Shown: piece after piece, positions 47,301-59,000 of the stretch
Numbering within the stretch: the stretch's first letter is position 1
Layout: each line of letters starts with the position of its first letter
Source of the DNA: Tetmemena sp. SeJ-2015
Lineage: Eukaryota; Ciliophora; Spirotrichea; Sporadotrichida; Oxytrichidae
Reading direction: 5' to 3'
Length of the DNA stretch: 64,000 nucleotides
Assembly (NCBI GenBank): GCA_027382625.1
Contig: JAJKFJ010021679.1
Location: 99,336-163,335 of the forward strand
Notes under the pieces: generated by a model
The model's database searches: none
Told to the model about the DNA's origin: nothing
What the model saw: the letters and a program-made list of their open reading frames with translations, nothing else
Position numbers and translations under genes: made by a program

Positions 47301-49586
47301 TTAATCATTAATTTCATTTTTATAATAGTTTTTGATTTTATTTGTATAAGAAGACTTTTTAATTCATTGTTTATTTTAAAGCTGGTGGACTAGAACTGAT
47401 TGAAAGAGAGGGAATTAATATAAAGATTTCAGAGACATTCATGGCATACAATGGAAAAGTTACAAATTCAGGGCTTTATTTATTCAATCCACTTGAAGAG
47501 GCAAAGCCTATCTAGAAGTTAAAAATCCATAGTGTATTTGTTCATGAGGGTCAGTTACAAAAGTGCTTGGAGGTATTCTTGCAATCCATCGCAGAAGGAG
47601 ACATCTTGATTTTTAATACTCTTAATAATTTAATGCTTTTAATCAGTTAAAAATGCGTCTCAGAACTTTAGTTTTAATTTTAATCCATTAAAGATTTTTA
47701 CAAATTGATTCTTATTTTTAATTAAAAAATTAAGGACTATTTTAATTTAATTGTTTGTTGTATATTATTTGTGTAATCTTGATTCAAAATTCTTTTTGCC
47801 TTGACCAAGAAGGGGGTAACTAACACATTATCAGGTAAAAGATTGACTCATACACTAGCAATTACCATGAGATAGTTGTCAGATACGATCATCATCAAAA
47901 TAATACTATTTAATTAGAAAATATATTATCATATTTTTTAGAAACAAATTATAGGATAAATATGCTCTTAGAAGAAAATATAGTGCTACAAATATATCGA
48001 CATTAATTCTATTGCTTACCATTAAATATGTGTTAAATTTTTGGATATAATATATTTTAATGAAAATAAGAAGATAGATTTTTACACGACAACTCCATAG
48101 AACTCTAAAATATTTTATTTTAATCGGGAGTTCATTAATCCTCAAGTAGCTTACTAAAGAGGAATCACCAAGAAAATGAAAACTCAATTATAAATTGGCT
48201 ATAATATCACACAATTATTTAATAAAGCTCTCACATAAATTAAAAAATCCATAATAAAACTAATTTTATACAACTCTTAAAAAATGAATACTCTTTATAT
48301 AAAAGTATTTCATGATTTGTAATTGCATTTTGAAAATATAAAAAATTCTCTAATTATAATTGTAAGTTTGAGAATAACTATCCTTGCTCCGCTGGATTCG
48401 TGATAGATAGTTAGTTTTACAGATAAGGAGCAACTGTTTCCCACCCGTTAGGATGTCACTTGATTAATGAGAACACATTCGAGCTAATTTAATACTTATA
48501 ATGTTAGTGAGATCATTGGGACACAATGACAAGAAAGGATTGTCCTCAATAAGAAACATTGATGTCAGTCTCGCTTCCTTAAATATAATTTAATATCAAC
48601 CATATATTTACAGAACCAACTCAAGAAAAAGACTTCTTATCTATAAACCTACAACAAGCTCAAGCATGCCGAAAATGCAGAAATCATATTTATATCCTAT
48701 AAAGAAACATTGGAATTATAAATAAAAATAACGACACATTTATCAAATTTGGATTAATATCTATAGGCGAAAATCTGGGCAACTTATTTTAATTTTTGTT
48801 TATCAAGCTTTGTTTTGTCAAAAGCATGAATATATTTTAAAAGGGTTAGCATTTAAACTGCTAAATATTTTTGTAGTGTTAATTAATCGAATAAAGATAT
48901 CATAGATTAGCAAGCATTTAAAAATGAGTTATAATTGACTAGATTGATAAAGAGTGGGCAGAGCATGTTCTTTTGGACTACTTAGATCTTTAAGAAGACA
49001 CTTATCAACTTCTCTATTAATATAAATTTTTATTCTCTAGCATCGATGTGCTTAGAACTACTTTCGACTCTTCGAGAAGCATTATGAATCTGCACATCCG
49101 CAATACACTTCCTCAGCCAATTAAAATCAGCAAACTTGCCTTCTCTCCACTCTCAACTGGAAAGGCTAAACTCTATCAGTATTGCAAACATGCAAATAAT
49201 TATTTAAAGTTAATACCTTTTATTATTGTTATTATTTCTTAAAAATATATAAATTAGGAATAATCAGGTGAAGCAGCAAAAGAATACCAAATTTCCTAAT
49301 AAAGGATGAAGAAATGCTCACAGATTTAAAACCTTAAACAAAAACATTCATTGAGGCTGTTAACTCTGAAGATATGGTTTGCAATGATGATGAATTATGC
49401 TTTGAACCATTTGAAATAGCTCTGATTTGGATTAAGATAGACTTTAAACCTGATGAACCTTAGGGTACTCATTTATAAATACTCTATTTTTATAATAATT
49501 AAAGAATTATTTTTATTTTATCTGCAATCTACTTACTTAATTTTAGAATTGTTATTTTAATTTGCAAAATAATGAATCTATCTTGA
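44367..49586 (+). CDS. GH38 alpha-mannosidase (class II, lysosomal/secretory type)
   Basis: Hydrolyses alpha-mannosyl linkages of N-glycans in lysosome or Golgi. It starts with a signal peptide, MELKKLLLIVVAFTLL, then a 32-nt intron (44440-44471) and VIHALPHSHLDAGWL. The zinc ligands His and Asp are in HSHLDAG. Then RIQFVGGGWIQHDEALVKFE and HVAWQLDPFGYSSLTPTLF, in which the Asp codon 45139-45141 is the catalytic nucleophile and a zinc ligand. Then FGDDFTYQNAEQTFDYIEKL, EYWTGFYTTKPLL and ASILLHHDAITGTHTPTV, with the fourth zinc ligand His. The C-terminal beta-domains are represented by KISETFMAYNGKVTNSGLYL, IDSYTSNYHEIVVRYDHHQ and LRTTFDSSRSIMNLHIRNTL. All four metal/catalytic residues are kept. 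A one-base slip near 46443 separates KPLL from KQHIQSIFKKV. The last family-like residues are FEPFEIALIWIKIDFKP at ~49450; the next TGA is 49584-49586. Confidence 0.85.
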
Positions 49587-49684
49587 ATGAAAATCTGTTT
49601 TAAAGGTTAATAAATAATAAATTTTGTTTAATGAATAGATAACTTCAACGATAAAATTTTTAATGATATGATTTTTATGAAATA

Positions 49685-50074
49685 ATGAGATAAATTATTT
49701 TATTTAATTTGACTGAAGAGCAAATAAGGCTGCTGGAAAGAGAGCAAGCAGGCTAACAGCCCTAACCACAGCCCATACCTTAGCCAAAAGCACAGAAGAA
49801 GCGAAACAAATACATTAAAAGTCAGTTGCCTTTAGAAGGCGACCTAACTCTACATAAGTGCTTGAGTCTGCACGTGCTAGCTATTTTGATGCTTGCCCTC
49901 ATGTCTTCTTCCCTCTTCTGTTTCTATGCAAAGTGCGCCAACAACAAAAATATGAATGCACTTGCAGGAAACTCAAGAACAAACACAAAGCAAGGAAAGC
50001 TGTAGACAAAAATTAATGAACATCACATATTTATTTACCTATCTAAGTCCTTATATTTCATCCTTTAAAAGTGA
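49685..50074 (+). CDS. Small single-pass membrane protein
   Basis: One uninterrupted frame of 129 codons from ATG 49685 to TGA 50072-50074, with several TAA/TAG as Gln. The N-terminal half is charged and has a proline/glutamine run (QQPQPQPIPQPK) followed by a basic patch (KKRNKYIKSQ). One hydrophobic helix follows: LHVLAILMLALMSSSLFCFY. The tail is polar. Basic residues before the helix suggest an N-in, tail-anchored-like or type II topology. No family recognised. The tail beyond GNSRTNTKQGKL may be read-through of a TAG into 3' sequence or genuine. Confidence 0.6.
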
Positions 50075-50205
50075 AGAGAGATTATTGTTCAGAAATAGAA
50101 GTGATAATAATTAATCTGATTAAATACAAAGGGAGAGAGAGTAGAATTAATCTCTCATTTGTTTTAGGGCATTTAAATATCAACCCTTAAATTTTATTTA
50201 CTGCA

Positions 50206-52190
50206 ATGGTACTCAAAAAATAGCCTAAAATTTAACAGAAAGCAGCTGCTCGCAAGCATCTCGAAGTTAACTTGGCGACAAGTCCAGAGCGTTAGGTTAA
50301 AAGCCTGCCTCATTCCAAAATCTTAGGTCCAGGAAGCGCCTTTCACAGTTAACTTCATCAATCCATGCAAATCTATTTTTTTACACTCTTTTACATTTAA
50401 AGTGTTTCAGGAAAGTCCGCATTTCAGGATCGCTTGAATTTTTCGCACGACATGACCAAGAATATCGATGGGAGAACTTTAGCTTAAAATTTGAAGAGTC
50501 TGGCGGTATCCTCGGGCAAAAATCACGAAGTAAGCTGCAGTGTATCTACAAAAGAAAACACTATGATGTTTGATAGATCGCAGCGATACTCTCTGGGCTC
50601 AAACTACCATTTTAAAAGCCTGATGGATGAGTCTGTAAATGCAACGCCTTCTATTCAGTCAACACTCCGCAAAATGGATTTCATTTACTCGCAATCTAAA
50701 GAGATCAGCAATAGGATCGAAGATGGGAAACCTACACTCAAGATTCTGAGGGACAAGAATGAGTCTAGCTTCAACAGGTCGGGATTCACGGTTGATGCGA
50801 CTAAGTAAAGCAAAGCTAATAAGAAAATGTTCCAAGGTAATAATGCCTATCAAACTTAGCATAAGAGAGAGATAAATGATTTCTTTGAGGGCAAAAGTGT
50901 GCAAGAATCATCTGTCTCCAATATCAGCAAGCTATGTCATTTTAAAATGTAGAATATAAGTCATTTAAAATGCTAGGTAAAACTTTCATCATAGAAACTA
51001 AAATCATTTTCCGATATGTCTTTTAAAAATTGAAATGAACTATATCAATCATCATTTTTTACGATATATTAGCTTGGTATTTTCAAATTTGTTTAAAATA
51101 AGTTAAACATTTATTTAGAAGCTAATGACTCCAAAAAGAAATCCAATAATAGAAGGAGACATTTAATTCTTAAACTCTGGCAAGAAGCACATTAGAGAAG
51201 AACACTCCTAAAGCAGCAGACTCAATCACACTCAAAATCCTTAGGTCCATTTCTACGCCGCATCTGTAAATCAGGATTTACCTCAGAGGAGAGAATAGCA
51301 TCTTCACAAAAAGTTTGAAAGCAAAGTCCTCTAAAAATAAGACTAAAATAGAAGTTTAATCATTTAAAAAGCAAATTGTTAATACAAATCAGATTTATAA
51401 ATTAAAGAATATCCTAAATCTCATGGTGATACTTTCAAGAAAGTAAACAACTCAAAACGAAATGGACTTTAAATTTAGTTAGTTTCATGAAATGGATGAT
51501 AAACCTCTTTTATTTCTTTTGAAAAATGACTTTATAAATGAAATTCTTTTATTTATTAAATCTATTTAAGACTAAAATATTTCAATGAAAACTAGTTCTA
51601 AAAATTAACAAGGAGTGATCGATGCGATCCTGAACGATAAAAAGGGATGGAAAAATGACGGCAAGGAATTATTTAACAATACTAAGAGGAAGAGTGAGGC
51701 CAGATGGACTCAGCCAACTATCTAAGGAGTGATTAGAGAAGTCGAAGGCAGAAATGGAACTGCAAGGCTTTCTAATTTCGATTTCTCTTATAAAGTGACT
51801 AATCCATAAATCATGAATGAAAGCTACAGACGCTCAGCTTCAAGAGGCTTAGAGGAGAGCTAAACAAGTTACCGCAACATCAAGCAACAGCACCAATAGT
51901 CAAATATTTTCAAGTGATATAATCTGTTAAAGTAGAAGTTATTATACTTTTTAAAGTAATTTTCAATCCATTTCTCATTCCAAAAAAAAATTAATCTACT
52001 TGTCTAATTTATAATTTGTGGTAGGTTTAATTTGATAAATCAAAATGCTGAACAAAATGGCAAAAACAATAAGCAAGTGCTTAATTAAATAATCCAGAAG
52101 CATTGCTTCAAGCAAAATGATTTATATGCAACAAAATTGCGTTCATCAGACAGTAACAACTTAGCATCTTTTAAATTATTTACTAATTGA
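50206..52190 (+). CDS. Basic, disordered hypothetical protein
   Basis: Starts MVLKKQPKIQQKAAARKHLE at 50206. It continues through HSKILGPGSAFH, SGKSAFQDRLNFSHDMTKNI, YSLGSNYHFKSLMDESVN, KMDFIYSQSKEISNRIED, MTPKRNPIIEGDIQFLNSG, KKGWKNDGKELFNNTKRKSE and ESYRRSASRGLEESQTSYRN. A GT-AG intron at about 51914-52021 leads to a final exon FNLINQNAEQNGKNNKQV ending at TGA 52188-52190. It is highly charged, rich in S, K and N, without TM segments or a recognised domain. Its style fits a ciliate cytoskeletal or cortical protein, but that is only an impression. Some internal AT-rich segments (50940-51120, 51480-51600) are probably introns. Confidence 0.5.
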
Positions 52191-52409
52191 ATTTAATAAG
52201 GTGAATTAAAATTTATCAACTAAAAGATATTTTGTCATCGAAAAATAAATTAAAGGCGTTCTCATTAACTAATATAGAATTAATTTTAAATTTCCATCTT
52301 ATTGCTGTCATAAAGAGATTTTAAGGCTCAGCAAATAATCATTAACAGTAGTAATAGAATAAATAGGAGTCATAGGATATAACCAACAATATAATATTTA
52401 ATTTTTTGC

Positions 52410-53635
52410 TTAAAACAGAACAAATAAGAAGAAAAGAAGCCAGAAAAAGCTTTTGATTATACTCATATGGACTACTATCAAATTCTAGGAGACTATTCCT
52501 AACAGCTTCAGAAGCGGAACTAAGAAAAGCGTATTTGAAGTGCGCCAAGAAATATCATCCAGATGTATTTAAGTCCTCACTAAATAAAGACCATTTCAAA
52601 AAAGTGCAAGAAGCCTACTAAATTATATAATATTATATACTCCATAAAAATTAATAAAGGATCTAATATAAGAGTTAGATTTATAAGGAGATTTAATTGC
52701 AACTAATAAGTTTGGACATTTTAATTAATTATTAAGATTATCCTTTTTTGTACTAAACTTTGAAGAATCCTTAGAAGAGAAGTGACTATGATAAGCATCA
52801 AAAGATTAAGTCTGTGAAACAATCCAAGACTATTAGAAATACGAAGAGCGCTATCGTAAATCTGGAGGAGACTTCACTCATGAAATGTACAACGAGATGA
52901 AATAAAACGCTTAGAAATAAACAGTGAGAGAGACTGTCGATCCAGAGTTTGATATTGCTTTTAAGAAGTTGAACATGAATAGACTATACAAAGAATTCAT
53001 GGCAGCACCTATGAGGTCATAGCCTGATGAGCTGCATGAGAACATAATGCAGCCACTTTATACTTAGAAAATGTCCAAGAGGGATAAAGCAAGAATTAAA
53101 TTCATCAGAGAGTTCAGAGATCGACAGTTAATAAAGAGGAGTGTTAAGAATAGCGTAATAGAGCAGATGGAATTTATTCAAGACATCGAGGAAGGAGTAG
53201 CTCATGAGAGAAATATGAACTATTAATAACTTGTAGAAGAGATCAATAAGGATATCAAGGCATTACAGTATGCTGAAAAACCCATTATGATTCATAAGGA
53301 CGAATAGCAGCAAATTGCAGAGATCAAAGCCTAACAAGAATTATAAATATAGTGATTTTATCATTTTAAAAAAGGTAATTAGAAAATACAATGCCTAAGA
53401 TTCTTGTAATTAAATTATTTTTTATTACGAAAATGATAAAAAATAATCATTATAAAAATATTTATAAGACGAGAGTCTAAAAGTAGTTAGAAAAATAGTA
53501 TACCCGTTTTGGATGGTAGCGATATTTGTAAATAGCATACTTCTAATCGGATATTATTACCAATAAAAAACTATAGAATTAGACGCCAAGAAAATAAACT
53601 TTAGAGAAAAATTCAAAAATTATACTAACGCTTGA
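52410..53635 (+). CDS. J-domain (DnaJ/HSP40) protein, possibly with a C-terminal TM segment
   Basis: An HSP70 co-chaperone. The J-domain opens MDYYQILGDYS (ATG 52467, possibly preceded by a KQEEKKPEKAFDYTH leader) and continues TASEAELRKAYLKCAKKYHP with the HPD motif codons at 52556-52564, then FKKVQEAYQII. The two pieces are out of frame by one base at ~52500; restoring one base gives a J-domain of normal spacing, so a sequencing error is likely. After an intron region (~52630-52790) a long helical, charged C-terminal part follows (YQKYEERYRKSGGDFTHEMY, KKLNMNRLYKEFMAAPMRSQ, IKFIREFRDRQLIKR). The first frame stops at TGA 53353-53355. A +1 frame then carries on through FYYENDKK and KIVYPFWMVAIFVNSILLIG (one TM helix) to TGA 53633-53635, suggesting a second lost base or an intron. 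Confidence 0.65.
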
Positions 53636-54046
53636 TTTAATTTATTTAAACGGTGGGCTTTCGCGGTGACGTGGCACAACTGATCAAGGAGTTACGCCTG
53701 TGAATTACTTTAAATCGATTAAGTATTATATGCCCGTTAGGGATGCTTAATTCCTTAACTATTAATTAATTAATTTATTTAACCTAAAATATCTATCATT
53801 CTAATTTAGAGTAAAAATGTAATTAAAAATCAAAATTCATTCAAATTCAGCAACAATCGCTATCTTTATGTCTATTAGAAAAATTTTAACTTAAGAATAA
53901 TCATTTTATATGATTTAATCTCACTACATATAGACTTTTTACCTGTCTTTATATAAATTTTTCTTTAAGAGACTAGATAACTACAGTAAATAAAAATTTG
54001 AAGAAGGTAAATAAAATAATTTCATACTGAATTTGTTGTTTTGAAT
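53636..54046. other. Intergenic region with a GC-rich island
   Basis: About 410 bp between two convergent genes (J-domain protein on plus, MFS transporter on minus). Most is AT-rich with no coding sign. The left part, 53648-53765, is unusually GC-rich and is listed as a candidate RNA. Confidence 0.45.
53648..53765. ncRNA. Candidate structured RNA (GC-rich island with hairpin)
   Basis: A locally GC-rich block (more than 50 percent over ~55 nt) in AT-rich intergenic DNA. Bases 53673-53698 fold as GGC-AC-AACT, loop GATCAAGG, AGTT-AC-GCC, i.e. a symmetric stem with an AC/AC internal loop. A second piece nearby carries GCCCGTTAGGG. It is not a tRNA (no T-arm consensus) and I could not assign it to a known snRNA, SRP or RNase P/MRP RNA. 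Strand unknown. Confidence 0.3.
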
Positions 54047-55560
54047 CAATGCGAGACTACGAAGTCAAGCTATTTGCTATTCTTGTGGTATATTTCCTTT
54101 ACAAAGATGGCTGATCCTAAGGCAATTAATGCATTTGTAAGAAAGACTATGAAAGGATAAGGATCAGCTATTTCTGCCACCTAAGGAGCTCCTATGGCAA
54201 TAATGTGAGATATGAAATTAAGAAGTCCCAAAGAAGAGGTCTGAAAGTGTGTAGGAAACAGTCTATTATTAGTAACATAGACTATGTTGAATGACATTGA
54301 ATTTCCCATTCTGCTCAGCACTATCACGATAGCAACTGCAATCGAATTGTCATATAAGAAGAAATACAGTATTGCACCAATAGATGAAAGTGTTTGAGAA
54401 AGTATTAGTGACTTGGATGTGTGAAGGCACTTTACTATGAAGCCTGAGGTTAAATACGAGAACATATCAGCCATAGAGAAGTAAATAGTGTTCAAGAAAA
54501 TGTTCCCGGGAAAGTATTTGAAATAGAAACTGATTAGGAAGAAGTTGAACACGATTGCTGACCATATAAGGCATGCGAACACGAAGTTAATTTTTACAGC
54601 TCTGCTTTTAAAAACAGCACGCATTGAGTGGGGATTTTCAGATGTACTATCGATTGACAACTATGAGAGATCAAGAGAAGACTCTGTTTCAATTTCAGTA
54701 CTTTGAAGCAGGACATTTTATTCGGGGCTTATCTGATTAATTTCTTCCTTGAAAATGAAAAACTGGGCGAAGTCATCTCCCTTTCCATTTCGTTTAACAT
54801 AAAATGAGTTTAGCTATTAGATTAAAGACTTTCCTTGCCTTCGTCATATCTACCTTTACTGATTAAAAATCTTGGACTCTCGGGTTAGAATATCATAAAT
54901 ACTGTGCCAACAATTGAAAGAGTAAGCGTGGGAATCATAAGGTATCGCCAGTCTTTGCTAATCTATTTTTTATCCAGAGGAAGTAAGCACAAATTAAGAA
55001 TATGACGAATGCCTCCATCATGAATTCGAGGCTCCCTATTAAGATTTGCTTGCTCTTTGGCATGCTTTCGAGAAGTAAGGTATAGCCTACATATTGCTTT
55101 CCTGTGAGAGCGATTCCCATGACTAAGGTAAGTCCAAACATCGCCCATTTATTGGTAGTGATAACTAGAGCAATACTTACAGCGATCTGCATCAACATGC
55201 CAAAGATAAAGACTGGCTTTCTTCCTAATATATCTCCAAGACGAGTCAAGGTAACACATCCTATAACTATTCCAAGCAAGAAAAAGCTTCCGATTAAACC
55301 TATTTCAAAGGATTCTGAACACTACATATCGAAGTGGAGGATAAAGTTGTATAACGTCTCAGTATCAGTCCAGTCAATAAATTAATAAATTCAAGACGAT
55401 ACTCAGCGAGTGGGTTGCTGCAAATGTAGTCTTTTGAACAGTTCTCCCATAGTTTAGTTTTAGTATTTAGGCATTCATATTCTGGTTGCAGTTCTAAGAA
55501 ACTGAAAGCATTCAGGAAAAACCCAGCAGATTTCATAGCCATCACTTGCTTAATAAAAAT
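54047..55560 (-). CDS. MFS transporter, SLC22/sugar-porter type
   Basis: A twelve-TM facilitator of the organic-cation/carnitine and sugar-porter branch. On the complement: MAMKSAGFFLNAFSFLELQP, then a Cys-containing first extracellular loop (EYECLNTKTKLWENCSKDYI), then GCVTLTRLGDILGRKPVFIF (the GxxxDxxGRK motif after TM2), TLVMGIALTGKQYVGYTLLL, a short intron near 54965, DWRYLMIPTLTLSIVGTVF, PESPRFLISKGRYDEGKESL (the PESPR motif before the central loop), a hydrophilic central loop, then FACLIWSAIVFNFFLISFYF and later helices to LIALGSAIFVKEIYHKNSK, with stop TGA 54047-54049. It lacks an evident initiator with a cytoplasmic leader; the ATG at 55542 or an exon further upstream may start it. 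Substrate not predictable. Confidence 0.75.
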
Positions 55561-55602
55561 AGTAAATGTGTTATAAAATGTTAAACTGAAAAATTTAGAT
55601 CA

Positions 55603-56030
55603 TCATTAACATTTATAACTTTTCTATGAGAGGCCTTATTAAATATTTTATATCTATGAATAGAATTTTTATTTTTGCAAGATTAAAATCATCCATTAGT
55701 GCCTTCCAAAGCCGCCGCATTCATCGAAAGCTTCATCAGCAGATAATACTTTCCCGTATTCAGATCTATAATATTTTTTAATTTATCTTCCCTTTTGGAA
55801 CATTGAAGGATTTCTGACATCAACAAATTTCTCTTTATCCTCTGGCTTGAAATCCTCATTTATGCCAGCTTGGAATTCTTATTCTATCTCTGTATTTTTC
55901 CTCTCTTAAATGAAAGAGTTAGGATCAAACTTAGCCTGATACTGCATTTTCTAGTATATACTTTTAAACTTATTCTTTAGATATTTGTTTTGGATATTAC
56001 AGCCACAGAAGATTTAAGTAACTTACTCAT
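55603..56030 (-). CDS. Small protein, possibly mitochondrial
   Basis: Starts MSKLLKSSVAVISKTNIQRI at 56030, a 19-nt GT-AG intron (about 55951-55969) that keeps frame, then KMQYQAKFDPNSFIQERKN, DFKPEDKEKFVDVRNPSMF and KKYYRSEYGKVLSADEAFDE, ending in CGGFGRH at a TAA near 55691. If that TAA is Gln, the frame continues through AT-rich sequence to TGA 55603-55605. The N-terminus is basic, Ser-rich and free of acidic residues, like a mitochondrial presequence; that is inference. No family recognised. It lies 19 bp after the stop of the lipid-transfer protein on the same strand. Confidence 0.5.
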
Positions 56031-56049
56031 TTATTAATTTTTTTTATTC

Positions 56050-59000
56050 TCATTATGAATAAAACTCTCCAAAGAGTATTTTCTTAGCATTTGCAAGTTT
56101 TAGTTCCTTTTTAATTTCTTGCTGCTCTTCAAAGTCATCGTCGATATCTTCAACTGTTTTTCCTCCTTTAAGATTTTCTCTCGTCTGCAGGAATCTCTGC
56201 TTGATGATGCTTGGAATCTGAGAGATGAAATTTTTCTTGCAATGATGTTCATATTTCTCAAAGATTTTCTTGAAGGTCACAAATTTCCCATGTCTAATAA
56301 ATGGATCAATCTTTATCTTCAAATCTTTAGTATTAAATAAATTTATCATATAACCTTTGTTTATTCTATGTAATTATATGTTTGATAAATAAAGAGTATA
56401 ATTATCAATTGTTAAATCTATCTTAAATTTAAATATAAGAATTTAACTAAATTAAAGTAAGTATTGAAGAAAGAATTCTTGTTGTGGAAATAAGTGATGG
56501 ATACACCAATTTCATTCATGCGCATGTATCTGAAGAATATAGGAAACTCATTGGATTGTTGCTTCAAGTTACTGTTTTTGATCTTCTTCTTTTCCAAAGC
56601 TCTTTGTTTCTTCTTGATCATAAGTTACTTTCTGTCCTCATCGTCATCAAATAATCCGCTCAGATTTAACTCATCTTCTTCATCATCTTCATCATTATAA
56701 AAAGCAAACATGGTTTCTATTAAAGATCCCTTCTTTAAGCATTTTAAGCCTAGATTTTATGTCAAAAGCGCCTACTGGAGAGGCATTAGCCTGCTGTTCT
56801 TGCTTTGAAAGCGAGGCCTTTGCTTTGTCTTAAGCCTTTTTAAGAGCCTTTGCAGGAATAAGAAGCTCATACTTTTTAGCCTCCTCTAGTTGTCTATCAG
56901 CATTTTTATTGTCTAAGGAAGGCATATCAGCAAAGAAGAAATTCTTGATCTGCTTGTAGAAATTCTTAGTAAGTTGGAGCGAGGTTGGGAAGATAAAGAC
57001 TTCAAACTGATCATATACTCTCCATGGAGCTTCTTTCACTCGCACATATTTATCTCTAGATCTAACCTTAATCATTTAAAATAAATTAACAGTCATCGCT
57101 TCTGGGTTAGACGCTGAGAATAGCTGGCCTGCTTAATTCTTCTATTATGTGAAGCCAGGGAATAAAACGTTCCTGTAATATTCATTGTCCACGAAATTAT
57201 CTATCACAATTCTGTCTATATCTATGTCGACCTTGCTCTCCTTATTTGAGAATATCAAATGAGTTCCTATTACTTTATCTACGACTACTTGCGCGAAAAG
57301 TGATTCGTACTAAACAAAAGACTTTGATTAAAGGGAGATATATTTACGTTATTTACAAATTATCTTTATCTTTATGATATCAATATTTTAATTAACTTAG
57401 AATAAAAAGCTTGAAATCTCCATTGATGATTGTATATTTCACTTTCTTTCCTAGTATAGATTTTGATTAGCCGTGCCTTCGTTTCAAATAAAAAATAGTG
57501 GTCTATGAGGCTCTTAATCAAATCAATTTTCATTGTAGCTAATTCCTCTTGCCTTAGTTTCTAAATAATAAGATGTTAAAGATAGTAATCTCACTTCATT
57601 GAGAAGAGTAAAATAAAATTTCCTAGCAGTTTAAAAGAGTCTCTTCTGTTTTGAAGTCTCTGTCAAATAGTATTGCTTTTAGAACATAAACGAAATGCCA
57701 CATATTTGGACCATTCATCTCACTATCTATCTTCTCAACAAGGATATCTATTAGCATCCTTGGATTGTTCTCATCAACAAATTCCTTGTTCAAGAAGTCA
57801 AATGTAAAGCTGACATTGTTAACTGTGATTATCTTCCTCAAAATATTCTCACTACAAGATATAAGTTAGTTTAAAACTTACTTTGCATCTCTATCAGAAT
57901 TAAGGTTCCCTTATTAAAAGACTCTTTATCTTAATCCTTTTCTCCATTCTTCTTTTTGTCAGTTTAAGAGCTTAAATTAAGATTGACTTGCCCTAAATTA
58001 CTAATCCAGAAAGTTGGATTTTCTAAATTAATGATAGTGGGTGCAACAAAAACATCCATCTCATCAACTTAAATCTTTAGCTCATATCTCATCATTTCTT
58101 AAAGTAGTCCTATTCTATAACCAGTTTAAATAAAAAATGATATTTGCTTTTGCGAATCTTCCTTTTGTAGGTTCATTTGAATATGAGCGTGTTGCAAAGC
58201 AGGATTTATGGTGTTCTTCAAGTAGCCAAATATAACTGCAGTAGATGGTTTGATAGTTGTGAGCAGCATCTAGCTTTTAGTGAGCTCATTTTGGAAATTG
58301 ATTTAAGGATCCTCTAATCTCAATGCAAGTAATGCAACTTACTTGAGAGATTTGATATCAATATCTTAGCTTTTTCCATCTGAGGAGGAATAGTCATTAT
58401 CGTTTTGGGAAAAGCCTTTTAGCCTAGACTTGCTATTTTTCCTCTCATCCCCATTAGTGAAATCTTTCTATCCCTCTCTAGCAGCTTCGACATCTATGTA
58501 GTCAGTTTTTCGAAGCCCTGCATAGTCAAAACTTTTAACGAAATGATGCGTGACGAGTTCTATGATTTGCCAAGTATAGAGGAATCTTATACCCTTGATT
58601 TCATATAGATGCTTTATCATGAGTTTCTCTTCTATGAATTTTTCTTTTGGAAGATCCATTAGAAGTGGATTTTACTGGCGTGTTCTTTAATAAGCTTCCT
58701 CTAACTTCTAACTCGAATTGTGATAGAAGAGGATCTCTTTGTCTTGTTGGTAACTCACTTAATTATAAGAATTGTAATTATTAGACTTGAACTAGAGTGG
58801 CAATAGTGTCAAAAATTTTGAACACAAAATCCTCTTGCATATTGTTCAAATCCATGTCTAGGAAGGGGTTGAAGCTATAAGGATTCAAAGAGGCGATCAT
58901 TATTTCCTATTGCAAATCTGAGTTTGCCAAAACAAACTAGGGGAACAAAGTCTTAAAATCTTTCAGCACAGTATTAAAGGCCAGTTCTGTTGCTGACATA

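Noticed and set aside
55104..55385. A plus-strand frame of 93 codons
   Set aside because: It overlaps the GRK-motif region of the MFS transporter on the minus strand, which has clear family motifs.
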